From positions 1,957,306 to 2,021,305 of the forward strand of contig NZ_CP071867.1 of the NCBI RefSeq assembly GCF_028751545.1: a stretch of DNA of 64,000 bases, read 5' to 3'. This DNA comes from Gilliamella sp. B3022 (lineage in GTDB: Bacteria > Pseudomonadota > Gammaproteobacteria > Enterobacterales > Orbaceae). Under the pieces are notes generated by a model that ran no database searches, had not been told where the DNA came from, and saw only the letters and a program-made list of their open reading frames with translations. Position 1 is the first letter of the stretch, and each line of letters opens with the position of its first letter. Positions 19,766-29,934 of this stretch are shown here, one piece after another. Position numbers and translations under genes: made by a program.

Positions 19766-20707
19766 ATGAAAGAAATCGAATTAAAATTTGGAATTGCAAC
19801 TAACAATATTCATGATTTGAAACTTTTTTTAAATCAATGGACAAGTTGTGATCAAGCTGAATTTGAAACCGCTTCAAAAATTCAAAACAACATTAATGAA
19901 CTAAAGCTTTATAATACTTATTATGATACTCAAGATTACTATTTACGATCAAATGGCTATGGTTTACGTATCAGGGGAACACAAAATAAGTTCGGTAAAC
20001 AATTTGAAATAACCATAAAACATGGTAACAAAGCTGTTGCTGGTCTACATGAACGTTCTGAATTTAATGCTAATCTACCAGATGACCATCTCGACTTAAC
20101 ATTGCTTCCAAGCAGTGCCTTTCCCAAAGATTGTAATATCACAAATTTACAAAAAATGCTGCACCCTTTATTTTCAACACATTTTGATCGGCAAACATGG
20201 TTAATTTCATTTGCTAATAGCGAAATTGAAGTCGCCTTAGATCAAGGAGAAATCATCTCAGATGGTAAATCAAAATTAATACAAGAAGTTGAATTAGAGA
20301 TAAAACAAGGAAATAAAGATGATTTAATCAACTTTGCCATTGAGTTGAGCAGATTTAATTTACATCTTTTTTCACAAAGTAAGGCGTCACGTGGTTATCG
20401 ATTATTGAAAAACGTACCACTTAATTGCACACCTTTTTGCTTGCAAATTCAACATGATTTATCAAGTCTATTAAATTTTTGGCAAAAAAACGAAGAGTAT
20501 GCACTCGAAAATACTGATCTTGCGTTTTATCAACAACTATTACTTCAAATAAGTGAAATTTTAGCTAATCACGATATTGCAAATGAATCTGAATTTAAAC
20601 AGTGGCAGCAAGCAATCACGAGTATTCATTCCGTTTCTGATTTTGCTTACAGTCCAGTAAATACAGTTTTGAAACTAATGTTAATTGCACAGTTAAATAA
20701 AGAGTAA
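19766..20707 (+). CDS. ygiF: CYTH-domain inorganic triphosphatase with shortened CHAD region
   Basis: The N terminus MKEIELKF carries the ExExK signature (Glu3, Glu5, Lys7) of CYTH tunnel phosphatases, which hydrolyse inorganic triphosphate. The CYTH domain covers about residues 1-200. E. coli YgiF is 433 residues with a full C-terminal CHAD domain. This copy is 313 residues and retains only about 110 residues after CYTH. It is 52 bp ahead of glnE, the same linkage as in E. coli, which supports orthology. Confidence 0.87.
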   Translation: MKEIELKFGIATNNIHDLKLFLNQWTSCDQAEFETASKIQNNINELKLYNTYYDTQDYYLRSNGYGLRIRGTQNKFGKQFEITIKHGNKAVAGLHERSEFNANLPDDHLDLTLLPSSAFPKDCNITNLQKMLHPLFSTHFDRQTWLISFANSEIEVALDQGEIISDGKSKLIQEVELEIKQGNKDDLINFAIELSRFNLHLFSQSKASRGYRLLKNVPLNCTPFCLQIQHDLSSLLNFWQKNEEYALENTDLAFYQQLLLQISEILANHDIANESEFKQWQQAITSIHSVSDFAYSPVNTVLKLMLIAQLNKE

Positions 20708-20759
20708 TATTAGATGTAGATAAGGTAAGCGAATATCGTCATTAATACGAGAAAAGGAT

Positions 20760-23588
20760 ATGTCACAATCTGAAATTTTGAATCAACAAAAGCAGAAAAT
20801 AACATCACAATTATCACAATGTGATCCAGATTATGTTCAGGATAATCTAAATATTTTGGTGCAAAGTGATTTTATGGTCGATACTTTCTATCGATATCCT
20901 AAGTGGCTTGCAAATATTATTCAATACCCACCACAAGCTGACGAAAGGTCTTATTACCAACAATGGCTTAATGAACAATTAACATCTGTCTCAGATGAAA
21001 TGGCATTGATGAAAGCATTAAGATTATTTAGACGTTATATGTTAGTAAGGCTTGAATGGTCACAACTAATTCATACCAGTAGCGATGAACAAATATTAAC
21101 TCAATTAAGTGAACTCGCTGAGGTCATAATTGTAACGGCACGTGATTGGTTATATGAATTAAGTTGTAAAGAGTGGGGAACACCGTATAGTCATCAAGGT
21201 AAACGTCAACCTTTGTTGGTATTGGGTATGGGAAAATTAGGAGGAGGAGAACTGAATTTTTCCTCCGATATTGATTTAATTTTTACTTATCCTGAACATG
21301 GGCAAACACAAGGTGGTCGGCGAGAACTGGATAATGCTGTATTTTTTACTCGCTTAGGACAACGTTTAATAAAAGTACTCGATAATCTTACCGAAGATGG
21401 ATTTGTATACCGTGTGGATATGCGATTACGCCCACTTGGAGAGGGAGGACCTTTAGTTTTAAGTTTTTCATCTATGGAAGATTATTACCAAGAACAAGGG
21501 CGAGATTGGGAACGTTATGCTATGGTTAAGGTAAAAGTATTAGGAGATCAACAAGATCCCTATAGCAAAGAACTTTACCAAATGCTTAAACCTTTTGTCT
21601 ATCGTCGTTATATTGATTTTAGTGTTTTACAATCACTGCGTAATATGAAAAGTATGATTGAACGTGAAGTGCGTCGTCGTGGTTTAAAAAACAATATTAA
21701 ACTAGGCGCGGGTGGCATTCGCGAAATCGAATTTATTGTACAGGTTTTTCAACTGATTCGAGGAGGCCGTGTCATAGGATTACAAACACGTTCCTTACTT
21801 ACTGCGTTACAGGTAATTGAACAAGAAGCACTGCTTGATACTAATGAAGTTGCTCAATTACGGAACAATTACTTATTTTTACGCCGCTGCGAAAATTTAC
21901 TGCAAGCGATTAATGATGAGCAAACTCAGACATTACCAGAAGAAGAACTTGACCAAATTCGTTTAGCTACCAATATGGGATTTTCGAATTGGTCAGAATT
22001 TAGTCAACAGTTAGCTATTCGTATGCAACAAAATCGCCAGATATTTGATACCCTTATTGGTAACGATGATTCACAATCGATCCCGAGCACAAAACAATAT
22101 AATGATCTGTTTGATGATCTATGGGTTCCTGATTTGCAATTAAGTGATATACAAGCTGTATTGCCAAACTATTCAGATAGCGAAGCAGAGCAACTTTGTC
22201 AAATGCTTATTCAATTTCGTAATGATATTGGTAAACGTACAATAGGTGTACGTGGGCGTGAAATACTCGATCAATTAATGCCTCGTATATTAGATGCTGT
22301 TTGTAATGAACCTCAGGCAATCATGGTTTTTTTGCGCATTTTCCCTTTATTGGTAAACATTGTTAGTCGTACGACTTATTTAGAGCTATTGCTCGAATAT
22401 CCAAGTGCATTAAGGCAGTTGATTCGTTTATGTAGTGCATCCCCAATGATTAGTGATCAACTGGCTCACTATCCAATTTTATTAGATGAATTAATTGATA
22501 TTAATTCACTTTATCAAACGGTTGCACCTAATGAGTATAAAAGTCAACTTTATCAATACTTATTACGCATTCAAATTGACGATGAAGAACAGCAATTAGA
22601 AGCCTTGCGTCAATTTAAACAGATGCAATTATTGCACATTGCCGCAGCCGATGTGGAACATGTATTATCCACTATGAAAGTCAGTGATCACCTGACTTAT
22701 GTGGCGGAAGCATTACTTGATTTTGTTGTACAAATGGCTTGGAATCAGATGATTGAACGTTATGGTAAACCAGCCCATTTAGCCCATAATGATAAAGGAA
22801 TAATTGTGGTTGCTTATGGTAAATTAGGCGGTTGGGAGTTGGGATATGGTTCTGATCTGGATTTGGTTTTTCTGCATGATTGTCCTGCAAATAGCCTCAC
22901 TAATGGTGAGAAACAGATTGATAGTCGCCAATTTTATTTACGCTTGGTTCAACGTATTATTCACTTATTCAATGTGCGTACTAGTTTTGGTATCCTCTAT
23001 GAAGTGGATGTCAGATTACGCCCACAAGGCGATGCTGGCTTACTCGCATGCAGTTTAGATTCCTTTGCTGATTATCAAATGAATGAAGCATGGACATGGG
23101 AACATCAAGCTTTAGTAAGAGCTCGTGCAGTTTATGGTGAAAGTGCCCTAATAAAACGTTTCAACCAAATTCGTCACGAAGTGCTTTGCAAACCACGTGA
23201 TGAAAACCAATTAAAAATTGAAGTTAGGCAAATGCGTGAAAAAATGCGAAATTATTTAGGAACTCACCAAACTGAACTGTTTAACCTCAAAATTGATGAA
23301 GGTGGCATTGGTGACATTGAATTTTTATCACAATATTTGGTGCTCAATTATGCTAATACACATCCTAAAATGACCGCTTGGAGTGACAATGTTCGAATAT
23401 TGGAGTTAGCCACTCATTATCAAATTATGGACAGTCATGAAGCTAAGCAATTAACTCACGCTTATATTAACATGCGTAATAAAATTCATCAGCTTGCGCT
23501 GCAATTATTACCAAGTACAGTCAATAATTTACAATTTTATCAAGAAAAACAGATTGTCAATCAGAGTTGGCAAAAGTGGTTAACGTAA
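20760..23588 (+). CDS. glnE: bifunctional glutamine synthetase adenylyltransferase/deadenylase
   Basis: 942 residues (E. coli 946). Two nucleotidyltransferase domains are recognisable by GxGKLGG...SDxDLxF motifs: the N-terminal deadenylase beginning at Gly156 ([20 protein letters not shown]) and the C-terminal adenylyltransferase at Gly687 ([18 protein letters not shown]). It adjusts glutamine synthetase activity to nitrogen status in response to PII. AAAGGAT precedes the ATG. Confidence 0.97.
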   Translation: MSQSEILNQQKQKITSQLSQCDPDYVQDNLNILVQSDFMVDTFYRYPKWLANIIQYPPQADERSYYQQWLNEQLTSVSDEMALMKALRLFRRYMLVRLEWSQLIHTSSDEQILTQLSELAEVIIVTARDWLYELSCKEWGTPYSHQGKRQPLLVLGMGKLGGGELNFSSDIDLIFTYPEHGQTQGGRRELDNAVFFTRLGQRLIKVLDNLTEDGFVYRVDMRLRPLGEGGPLVLSFSSMEDYYQEQGRDWERYAMVKVKVLGDQQDPYSKELYQMLKPFVYRRYIDFSVLQSLRNMKSMIEREVRRRGLKNNIKLGAGGIREIEFIVQVFQLIRGGRVIGLQTRSLLTALQVIEQEALLDTNEVAQLRNNYLFLRRCENLLQAINDEQTQTLPEEELDQIRLATNMGFSNWSEFSQQLAIRMQQNRQIFDTLIGNDDSQSIPSTKQYNDLFDDLWVPDLQLSDIQAVLPNYSDSEAEQLCQMLIQFRNDIGKRTIGVRGREILDQLMPRILDAVCNEPQAIMVFLRIFPLLVNIVSRTTYLELLLEYPSALRQLIRLCSASPMISDQLAHYPILLDELIDINSLYQTVAPNEYKSQLYQYLLRIQIDDEEQQLEALRQFKQMQLLHIAAADVEHVLSTMKVSDHLTYVAEALLDFVVQMAWNQMIERYGKPAHLAHNDKGIIVVAYGKLGGWELGYGSDLDLVFLHDCPANSLTNGEKQIDSRQFYLRLVQRIIHLFNVRTSFGILYEVDVRLRPQGDAGLLACSLDSFADYQMNEAWTWEHQALVRARAVYGESALIKRFNQIRHEVLCKPRDENQLKIEVRQMREKMRNYLGTHQTELFNLKIDEGGIGDIEFLSQYLVLNYANTHPKMTAWSDNVRILELATHYQIMDSHEAKQLTHAYINMRNKIHQLALQLLPSTVNNLQFYQEKQIVNQSWQKWLT

Positions 23589-23599
23589 TAGTTTAGGTG

Positions 23600-23641
23600 A
23601 TCCATTATCGGTTAATAGAGGGTAGTTAGCCGATAATGGAT
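23600..23641. terminator. perfect hairpin between convergent glnE and ttcA
   Basis: A 12-bp perfect stem (ATCCATTATCGG at 23600-23611 with CCGATAATGGAT at 23630-23641) and an 18-nt loop lie between the two convergent stops. It could serve both transcripts, but neither strand has a T-run after the stem. Termination is therefore an inference from position. Confidence 0.5.
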
Positions 23642-23660
23642 ATTCACTATTTGAAAGGGG

Positions 23661-24560
23661 TTATTTTGCTTCTTTCCATAGGATCAAATCTTGCTCTTCA
23701 AGTTCTGAGGCATCAAAACTCCTGGTGGGAGCAATCTCTTCGCGGTCAAAAGCAATATCACCGCCATTCACGGCATTATCCCCTTTTTTGATTCCTCTAA
23801 AATCAAAAAGGTTAGTGTCACATAAGTGAGACAGAGTAATATTTTGGGTAGCTCGGAACATAGTTTCAATACGACCTGGATATTTTTTATCCCACTCATT
23901 TAGCATCTCTTTAATGACTTGACGTTGTAAATTTGGTTGTGAACCACAAAGATTACAAGGAATAATTGGGAACTGCTTAATTTCAGCATATTTGGCAATA
24001 TCCTTCTCTTTGCAATAAGCAAGGGGACGGATAATAATATGCTCACCAGAATCATTCATCAGTTTGGGAGGCATGGCTTTTAGCTTACCACCATAGAACA
24101 TATTTAAAAACAGGGTTTCTAAAATATCATCACGATGATGCCCTAATGCTATTTTGGTCGCGCCCAGTTCGGTTGCCGTGCGGTATAATATCCCCCGTCG
24201 TAAGCGTGAGCAAAGCGAACAGGTAGTTTTACCTTCAGGGATCTTTTCTTTCACAATACCGTAAGTATTTTCCTGTACGATCTTATACTCAATACCTAAT
24301 GATTCTAAATATTGAGGTAGAATATGTTCAGGAAATCCTGGTTGCTTTTGATCTAAATTTACCGCTATTAATTCAAAGTTGATCGGTGCGCTCATTTTCA
24401 AATTAATAAGGATATCAAGTAGAGTATAGCTATCTTTACCACCTGATAAACATACCATAATACGATCGCCATCTTCGATCATATTAAAATCAGCGATTGC
24501 CTCGCCAGTTAAGCGACGCAATCGTTTATGTAATTTATTTTGATTATATGTATTCATCAC
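23661..24560 (-). CDS. ttcA: tRNA 2-thiocytidine(32) synthetase TtcA
   Basis: Iron-sulfur, PP-loop ATPase of 299 residues that thiolates cytidine 32 of certain tRNAs. The PP-loop SGGKDS is at 39-44. Cluster-binding cysteines are in CSLC (114, 117) and CNLC (202, 205). The N-terminal LRRLTGEAI segment and [18 protein letters not shown] are typical. It lies 11 bp after the efpL stop, suggesting co-transcription. Confidence 0.96.
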   Translation of the reverse strand: MMNTYNQNKLHKRLRRLTGEAIADFNMIEDGDRIMVCLSGGKDSYTLLDILINLKMSAPINFELIAVNLDQKQPGFPEHILPQYLESLGIEYKIVQENTYGIVKEKIPEGKTTCSLCSRLRRGILYRTATELGATKIALGHHRDDILETLFLNMFYGGKLKAMPPKLMNDSGEHIIIRPLAYCKEKDIAKYAEIKQFPIIPCNLCGSQPNLQRQVIKEMLNEWDKKYPGRIETMFRATQNITLSHLCDTNLFDFRGIKKGDNAVNGGDIAFDREEIAPTRSFDASELEEQDLILWKEAK

Positions 24561-24571
24561 AATTTTATAGA

Positions 24572-25144
24572 TTACTCAGCACGGCTCATGTAACGACGTT
24601 CAGCAATATGAATTTTGATTTTTTCATGGTTATCAATGTATTCAGGTACTTGTATAACAAGACCCGTTGATAATGTGGCTGGTTTAGTGCGAGCACTTGC
24701 TGAAGCACCTTTGATGCTTGGTGAGGTTTCAATAATTTCTAAATCTACTGTTTGTGGTAATTCTAAGGCAATCACATCACCATCTGCCATCAACACTTGA
24801 ATGCCATTCATACCACCTTCTGGAATGAACAGTAACTCTTCTTCAATTTGTTCTTTTTTGAAGATAAATGGCGTATAGTCTTCATTGTCCATAAACACAT
24901 ATTCATCGCCATCAATATAAGAAAAACTGACTGGACGACGAGAAAGTTCAATGGTTTCGATAATATCATCACCTTTGAAACGTTCTTCTACTTTACCTCC
25001 GTTTTTTACATCGGTAAAACGCATTTTATACAGTGTACTGGCACCGCGAGCACTAGGACTTTGAACATCGATGTCTTTAACAAGAAGAAGTTTTCCATTG
25101 TATGTGACCGCATCGCCACGTTTTATTTCATTTGCTTTAGCCAT
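24572..25144 (-). CDS. yeiP: elongation factor P-like protein EfpL (YeiP)
   Basis: EF-P paralogue of 190 residues with three OB-like domains. The domain I tip carries Arg33 in SPSARGAST in place of the lysine of EF-P. Recent work on EfpL shows this unmodified arginine rescues ribosomes stalled at proline-containing and other motifs. The ending ERRYMSRAE is family-typical. Upstream and divergent is yeiW, as in enterobacteria. Confidence 0.93.
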   Translation of the reverse strand: MAKANEIKRGDAVTYNGKLLLVKDIDVQSPSARGASTLYKMRFTDVKNGGKVEERFKGDDIIETIELSRRPVSFSYIDGDEYVFMDNEDYTPFIFKKEQIEEELLFIPEGGMNGIQVLMADGDVIALELPQTVDLEIIETSPSIKGASASARTKPATLSTGLVIQVPEYIDNHEKIKIHIAERRYMSRAE

Positions 25145-25272
25145 AATATTTATTCTTCACAATTTATGATAGTAAGGATCAGACAAGGTAAAAATGAGCT
25201 CGCTATTTTACCGCTAACTTGCTATTGTCACCATCAAAATTTGTCGAAAAACCTTAAAATAAAGGAAATAGT

Positions 25273-25539
25273 ATGGTTAATGTATATGAATGTCGAAAAA
25301 AATGTGGGGCTTGCTGTATTGCACCCTCAATTTCATCCGCAATTCCTGGTATGCCTAATGGCAAACCTGCAGGTATTGCTTGCATTCATTTAGATGATAA
25401 TTTTCAATGTGGTCTTTTCAAGCAACCATCAAGACCGTTAGTTTGTGGTCGATTAAAACCCTGTTTTGAAATGTGTGGCAATAATCGACAACACGCTATG
25501 CATTATTTAACTCAATTAGAACAGTTGACTAGCAATTAA
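25273..25539 (+). CDS. yeiW: YkgJ-type cysteine-cluster protein YeiW
   Basis: 88-residue protein with a putative metal- or Fe-S-binding cysteine cluster (CRKKCGACCIAP at the N terminus, further Cys in GIACIHL, FQCG, LVCG, KPCFEMCG). It matches E. coli YeiW along its whole length, including SSAIPGMPNGKPAG and the NRQHAMHYL tail. Function is unknown. An AAGGAAA site precedes the ATG, and it is divergent from efpL. Confidence 0.9.
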   Translation: MVNVYECRKKCGACCIAPSISSAIPGMPNGKPAGIACIHLDDNFQCGLFKQPSRPLVCGRLKPCFEMCGNNRQHAMHYLTQLEQLTSN

Positions 25540-25747
25540 GTATTGCTTAAATTTAACAAACCAGATCGATTATTAGAATTATTTATCTCGAAAAGTTGTT
25601 TTTTTGATAAACTTCACCGCACTTCAATATCTAGTAATAAATATCAATAATTATAGAATTAATTTTTGCTATACAGATTAGGAAATATCTTAACTGATAG
25701 CTGTTTTTTCTATGAAATTTAATATCAATAAACAGAAGAACATTGTT

Positions 25748-27190
25748 ATGAAAAATAAATTAAAACGAGATTTAAAAGCTCGTCATTTAACGATGATTGC
25801 TATCGGTGGTTCAATCGGAACGGGGCTATTTGTTGCATCTGGTGCAACAGTTGCTCAAGCAGGCCCAGGTGGTGCGCTACTTTCATACGCCATTATTGGC
25901 GTGATGGTGTATTTTTTAATGACCAGTCTTGGTGAACTTGCCGCCTATTTACCTGTTTCAGGAACATTCGCAACTTATGGTGCACGTTATGTCGATGAAG
26001 CATTTGGTTTTGCAATCGGTTGGAACTACTGGTATAACTGGGCAATAACTGTTGCTGTTGATTTAGTTGCCGCTCAGTTGGTTATCTCGTATTGGATTGA
26101 TGCAGGGGCTTACAGTTGGTTATGGAGTCTACTCTTTTTAAGCATTATATTTTGTTTAAATTATATTTCCGTCAAAGGATTTGGTGAGGCTGAGTTTTGG
26201 TTTTCTTTAATTAAAGTCGTCACAGTTATTGTATTTATCGTTGTTGGATTGTTGATGATAATCGGCATTTTACGTGGTGCAGAAAGTGCAGGTTGGCAAA
26301 ACTGGCAAGTCGGTGATGCGCCTTTTGTCGGTGGATTTTCATCAATGATTGGTGTCGCAATGGTGGTTGGATTTTCATTCCAAGGTACTGAATTAATTGG
26401 TATTGCAGCTGGTGAATCAAAGGATCCTGAAAAAAATATCCCAAGAGCTATGCGACAAGTATTTTGGCGTATATTATTATTTTATATCTTTGCAATTTTA
26501 GTTATCAGTTTGATTATTCCTTATACTGATCCTAATTTGCTACGCAATGATGAAGCGGATATCAGTGTTAGTCCATTTACATTAGTATTCCAACATGCTG
26601 GACTGTTGTCAGCTGCGGCTTTGATGAATGCCGTTATTTTAACTTCAGTTTTATCTGCAGGTAACTCGGGTCTTTATGCATCAACACGTATGCTTTACGC
26701 ACTAGCTCGAGAAGGAAAAGCACCAAAAATATTTGGTCACTTATCATCATCAGGTGTACCACGTGCAGCATTGTTAGCAACCACATTTGTTGCGATGCTC
26801 TGTTTTTTAACTTCAATGTATAAAGATCAAGCCGTTTATTTGTGGTTACTTAATATGTCGGGTATGACAGGATTTATTGCTTGGCTTGGCATTGCTATTA
26901 GCCATTATCGTTTTAGAAAGGGTTACCTGATTCAAGGTAATGATGTCAATAAATTGCCTTACCGTTCAAGTTGCTTTCCATTTGGTCCTATTTTTGCCTT
27001 TGTATTATGCTTAATTATTACTTTAGGACAAAATTATGAAGCGTTTTTACAAGACACTATAGATTGGAATGGTGTAATTGCCACTTACATTGGTATACCA
27101 TTATTCTTTGCGATTTATTTTACCTACAAAATAGTCAAAAAGACCAAATGGGTAAAATACGATGAAATGGATTTTTCCAAAGCAGATTAA
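25748..27190 (+). CDS. lysP: lysine-specific permease LysP
   Basis: Amino acid/proton symporter with 12 TM helices, 480 residues from ATG 25748. It is very close to E. coli LysP from LKARHLTMIAIGGSIGTGLF to the end (NYWYNW; SFQGTELIGIAAGES; YNDLPYRS-like region). LysP also restrains the acid sensor CadC in E. coli; no cad genes are seen here. The frame opens at 25712, but those 12 residues are absent from the family. The ribosome site before 25748 (AGAAGA) is only fair. The 170-bp region upstream is too short to hold a lysine riboswitch, and none is seen. Confidence 0.93.
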   Translation: MKNKLKRDLKARHLTMIAIGGSIGTGLFVASGATVAQAGPGGALLSYAIIGVMVYFLMTSLGELAAYLPVSGTFATYGARYVDEAFGFAIGWNYWYNWAITVAVDLVAAQLVISYWIDAGAYSWLWSLLFLSIIFCLNYISVKGFGEAEFWFSLIKVVTVIVFIVVGLLMIIGILRGAESAGWQNWQVGDAPFVGGFSSMIGVAMVVGFSFQGTELIGIAAGESKDPEKNIPRAMRQVFWRILLFYIFAILVISLIIPYTDPNLLRNDEADISVSPFTLVFQHAGLLSAAALMNAVILTSVLSAGNSGLYASTRMLYALAREGKAPKIFGHLSSSGVPRAALLATTFVAMLCFLTSMYKDQAVYLWLLNMSGMTGFIAWLGIAISHYRFRKGYLIQGNDVNKLPYRSSCFPFGPIFAFVLCLIITLGQNYEAFLQDTIDWNGVIATYIGIPLFFAIYFTYKIVKKTKWVKYDEMDFSKAD

Positions 27191-27221
27191 TGCTCCAGAT
27201 TTTCCAAAACTTCCTAATTTT

Positions 27222-27248
27222 CCGTCGACGTTTGTCGACGGCCTTTTA
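27222..27248 (+). terminator. rho-independent terminator after lysP
   Basis: Stem CCGTCGAC (27222-27229) with GTCGACGG (27234-27241), tetraloop GTTT, then CCTTTTATT. Strong GC-rich stem; ends lysP transcription before the convergent infA. Confidence 0.85.
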
Positions 27249-27297
27249 TTAAGAAAGAGATAAATAATCGGTTGTGTGGATTATTTTGATAACGATA

Positions 27298-27525
<228 letters not shown>

Positions 27526-27741
27526 TTAAATAATAAATACAAATTAAATATACTTAAATTGCAAATCATATTTCACACGATTAACATGTGCGTGAAAAAA
27601 CCATAAGCTTTTTCGTTACCATATTGGTTGTTTAAAATAGGACTTCGCAAATTACAGTATAAACATAAAAAAACTGAATTTAGAATATATAAACTTAGCG
27701 GCAAAATAATGCCGAAAAAACTGTCAGATGTAAAGTCCTTT

Positions 27742-28398
27742 CTACTTTTTCTTTGTGTTATAAAGTGCATGTTGATGAATATAATGCCAAACTTTAGCTG
27801 GCAACAAATTTTTATAGTTTTGTTTAGTGTTGATATTTTGTCTGATTTCCGTAGCTGAAATATTTTCAAGTGGTGTATGAGCAAAAAAAATGTAACCATA
27901 AGGAGAATCATGTAAATCTTTAACATTCATTGTCTGATGTGCAGCTATCCAATTTTGTAACTCGATATTATTGGTTTTTTCTGCATAGCCAGGTCTACGA
28001 CAAATGAGCAAATGGCAATAATCAAGCAGTGTTTGCCATTTATGCCAAGTAGGTAGGCTCAGCAATGAATCTTGACCCATAATAAATGCTAACCCTTTTT
28101 CATAACCATTTTCCTGACGCCATTTTTCTAACGTTTCAATTGTATAGGAAGGTCCCTTTAATTTTTCAGATGATATTTCCCGAGTATCAATTGAAAATAA
28201 AGGAACATCCTCTATCGCCAAATTTAGCATCGCCAGACGTTGCTCAGTTGTTGCTACTGGCGGTGGTTTATGTGGAGGAGTTTGGTTAGGTAATAAGCTA
28301 ATTTGGGTTAAGCCAATTTCTTTGGCTAAAGCCATAGCGGGATGTATATGTCCATAATGCACGGGATCAAATGTACCACCTAACAAAGCTGTTAACAT
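27742..28398 (-). CDS. nadD: nicotinate-nucleotide adenylyltransferase
   Basis: NAD biosynthesis enzyme of 218 residues converting nicotinate mononucleotide and ATP to deamido-NAD. The nucleotidyltransferase motif GTFDPVHYGH is at 8-17, and ISATEIRQN matches the ISxTxIR motif. The start overlaps the holA stop by 7 bp. It ends the leuS-lptE-holA-nadD operon. The rsfS-rlmH genes that often follow are absent here. Confidence 0.96.
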   Translation of the reverse strand: MLTALLGGTFDPVHYGHIHPAMALAKEIGLTQISLLPNQTPPHKPPPVATTEQRLAMLNLAIEDVPLFSIDTREISSEKLKGPSYTIETLEKWRQENGYEKGLAFIMGQDSLLSLPTWHKWQTLLDYCHLLICRRPGYAEKTNNIELQNWIAAHQTMNVKDLHDSPYGYIFFAHTPLENISATEIRQNINTKQNYKNLLPAKVWHYIHQHALYNTKKK

Positions 28399-29396
28399 TT
28401 ATTCAATCCCATAAATTGAAGTGTTAGAGCAGATAAAGCATCCCAAATTTGTAATTGATTATCATGTTTAAAACGTATTTCAATTTCAGTCAGTTGCTTG
28501 AGTGTATTAAATAGATCTTTAATATCAAAACGATTTAAATAAGCGCTATACATCGGTCTTTTATTTTGCCAAATTTTATATTCGTCAAAAACTTGTTTAA
28601 ACGATTTGGTTAATAATCCTTTTTTCAAATTGATGAGTAAGATAAGTTCTCGTTGTATAATACGCAGTAAAATTAATGGTTCAAATTCATTCATCTTTAG
28701 CTGTTGCATTACATGGACTGCGCGCTTAGTTTTATGTGACATCATTGCATCAATCCAATGATAAGGCGTAAATATTGCTGAATCATTAATATTACTTTCG
28801 ACTTGATCATAATTGATAGTCTGATTTGGGAACAGTAATTTTAATTGTTCAATAATTTGAGTTAATGCAAGTAAATTACCCTCATAATAGTAACAGAGTA
28901 ACTCAATTGCCTGTGGTTCAATCTGCATCTGTTTTTGCTGCAGATGATTGATAACCCACTTAGGTAATTGAACCTCATCAGGAGTATTACAACTTACCAC
29001 AACTAACTTATCAGATAATCTTTTGTACCATGGTGCGTTTTCATTCGTTTTAGTGATTTTATTTACATTAATGATTAAGACAACATCAGAAGTTAACATT
29101 TCACTTAACGTATTGAGCTTAGTGGTAATATTGGCATTGATTGAACCTTCACCAAAATCCAATAAAATCAATGTATTGTCAGAAAACAAATTCATTTCTT
29201 GGCAACTGTCAAAGATAGCTGACCAATCGGTTTGATTATCTATATTAAACGTGTATGGTTCATTAAATCCTAATTGTTTAAAAGAGGTTTTTAATTGAGT
29301 GTGGGCATAGTGTTGTAAATAAGGATCATTCCCTATTATTAAATAATAAGGCGATCCTAATTTTGTTGTGATTTGATCAGCGTTGATTTTAATCAT
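28392..29396 (-). CDS. holA: DNA polymerase III delta subunit
   Basis: Clamp-loader wrench subunit of 334 residues (E. coli 343) that opens the beta clamp. The N-terminal ATPase-like domain (YYLIIGNDPYLQ) and C-terminal collar helices (LLRIIQRELILLINLKKG) match the family. It lies between lptE (9-bp gap) and nadD (7-bp overlap), the standard gammaproteobacterial order. Confidence 0.95.
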   Translation of the reverse strand: MIKINADQITTKLGSPYYLIIGNDPYLQHYAHTQLKTSFKQLGFNEPYTFNIDNQTDWSAIFDSCQEMNLFSDNTLILLDFGEGSINANITTKLNTLSEMLTSDVVLIINVNKITKTNENAPWYKRLSDKLVVVSCNTPDEVQLPKWVINHLQQKQMQIEPQAIELLCYYYEGNLLALTQIIEQLKLLFPNQTINYDQVESNINDSAIFTPYHWIDAMMSHKTKRAVHVMQQLKMNEFEPLILLRIIQRELILLINLKKGLLTKSFKQVFDEYKIWQNKRPMYSAYLNRFDIKDLFNTLKQLTEIEIRFKHDNQLQIWDALSALTLQFMGLNKC

Positions 29397-29405
29397 ATCA
29401 ATTTG

Positions 29406-29906
29406 TTAATTAATGGCATCAACAGATTTTAATTTTCGAATAATTTGTTTGGCTGCTTCCACATACATTTCATCTTCAATCAAATCTTGTTCAGTCGTTT
29501 TCGCAAGCGCGGCTGATGGATTATCGAAAAATGTTCGGAAAACACGAACATTAATTGGGTAAATTTTTTCATTTTCGATAATCACTTGTGTCTCAACAGT
29601 TAAAACTAATTGATATTCCGCTGCTTTACCATCTTTATAAATTGATATTGTGCTACGATTTAATGAATCTCTTACGACCTTTAATACTGGATGATTTTGT
29701 GAATCCCCAGTATTGGCTAACGTAACGTGATTATCGCGTAACAATTCTTTAATATCTCGTGAAAGCCGTCCATAAGGATCATGACTTACATAAGACATCG
29801 TTTTAAAACGTGTTGGCACTTCTGTCTCGTGTTGTAAATGAAATCCACATCCAGTTAAGGATATTGTTAATAACATGAGAAAAGCTAAATATTTTTTCAT
29901 ATCCAC
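29406..29906 (-). CDS. lptE: LPS-assembly lipoprotein LptE
   Basis: Outer-membrane lipoprotein of 166 residues that plugs the LptD barrel for LPS export. The signal peptide ends in a lipobox with the lipidated Cys20 (SLTGC). The family segment GCGFHL follows. It starts 28 bp after the leuS stop and precedes holA, as in E. coli. Confidence 0.94.
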   Translation of the reverse strand: MDMKKYLAFLMLLTISLTGCGFHLQHETEVPTRFKTMSYVSHDPYGRLSRDIKELLRDNHVTLANTGDSQNHPVLKVVRDSLNRSTISIYKDGKAAEYQLVLTVETQVIIENEKIYPINVRVFRTFFDNPSAALAKTTEQDLIEDEMYVEAAKQIIRKLKSVDAIN

Positions 29907-29934
29907 TACCGCCTATATTGAGTTATAAACAATA

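Noticed and set aside
24848-25393. Plus-strand open frame of 181 codons
   Set aside because: Its first part is antisense to efpL and the rest overlaps yeiW in another frame; composition is that of a shadow frame.
25540-25747. Lysine riboswitch upstream of lysP
   Set aside because: The gap is too short and lacks L-box core motifs.
27699-27714. Hairpin CGGCA/TGCCG downstream of nadD as a terminator
   Set aside because: Only 5 bp of stem, and the T-run lies on the wrong side for nadD; not strong enough to list.
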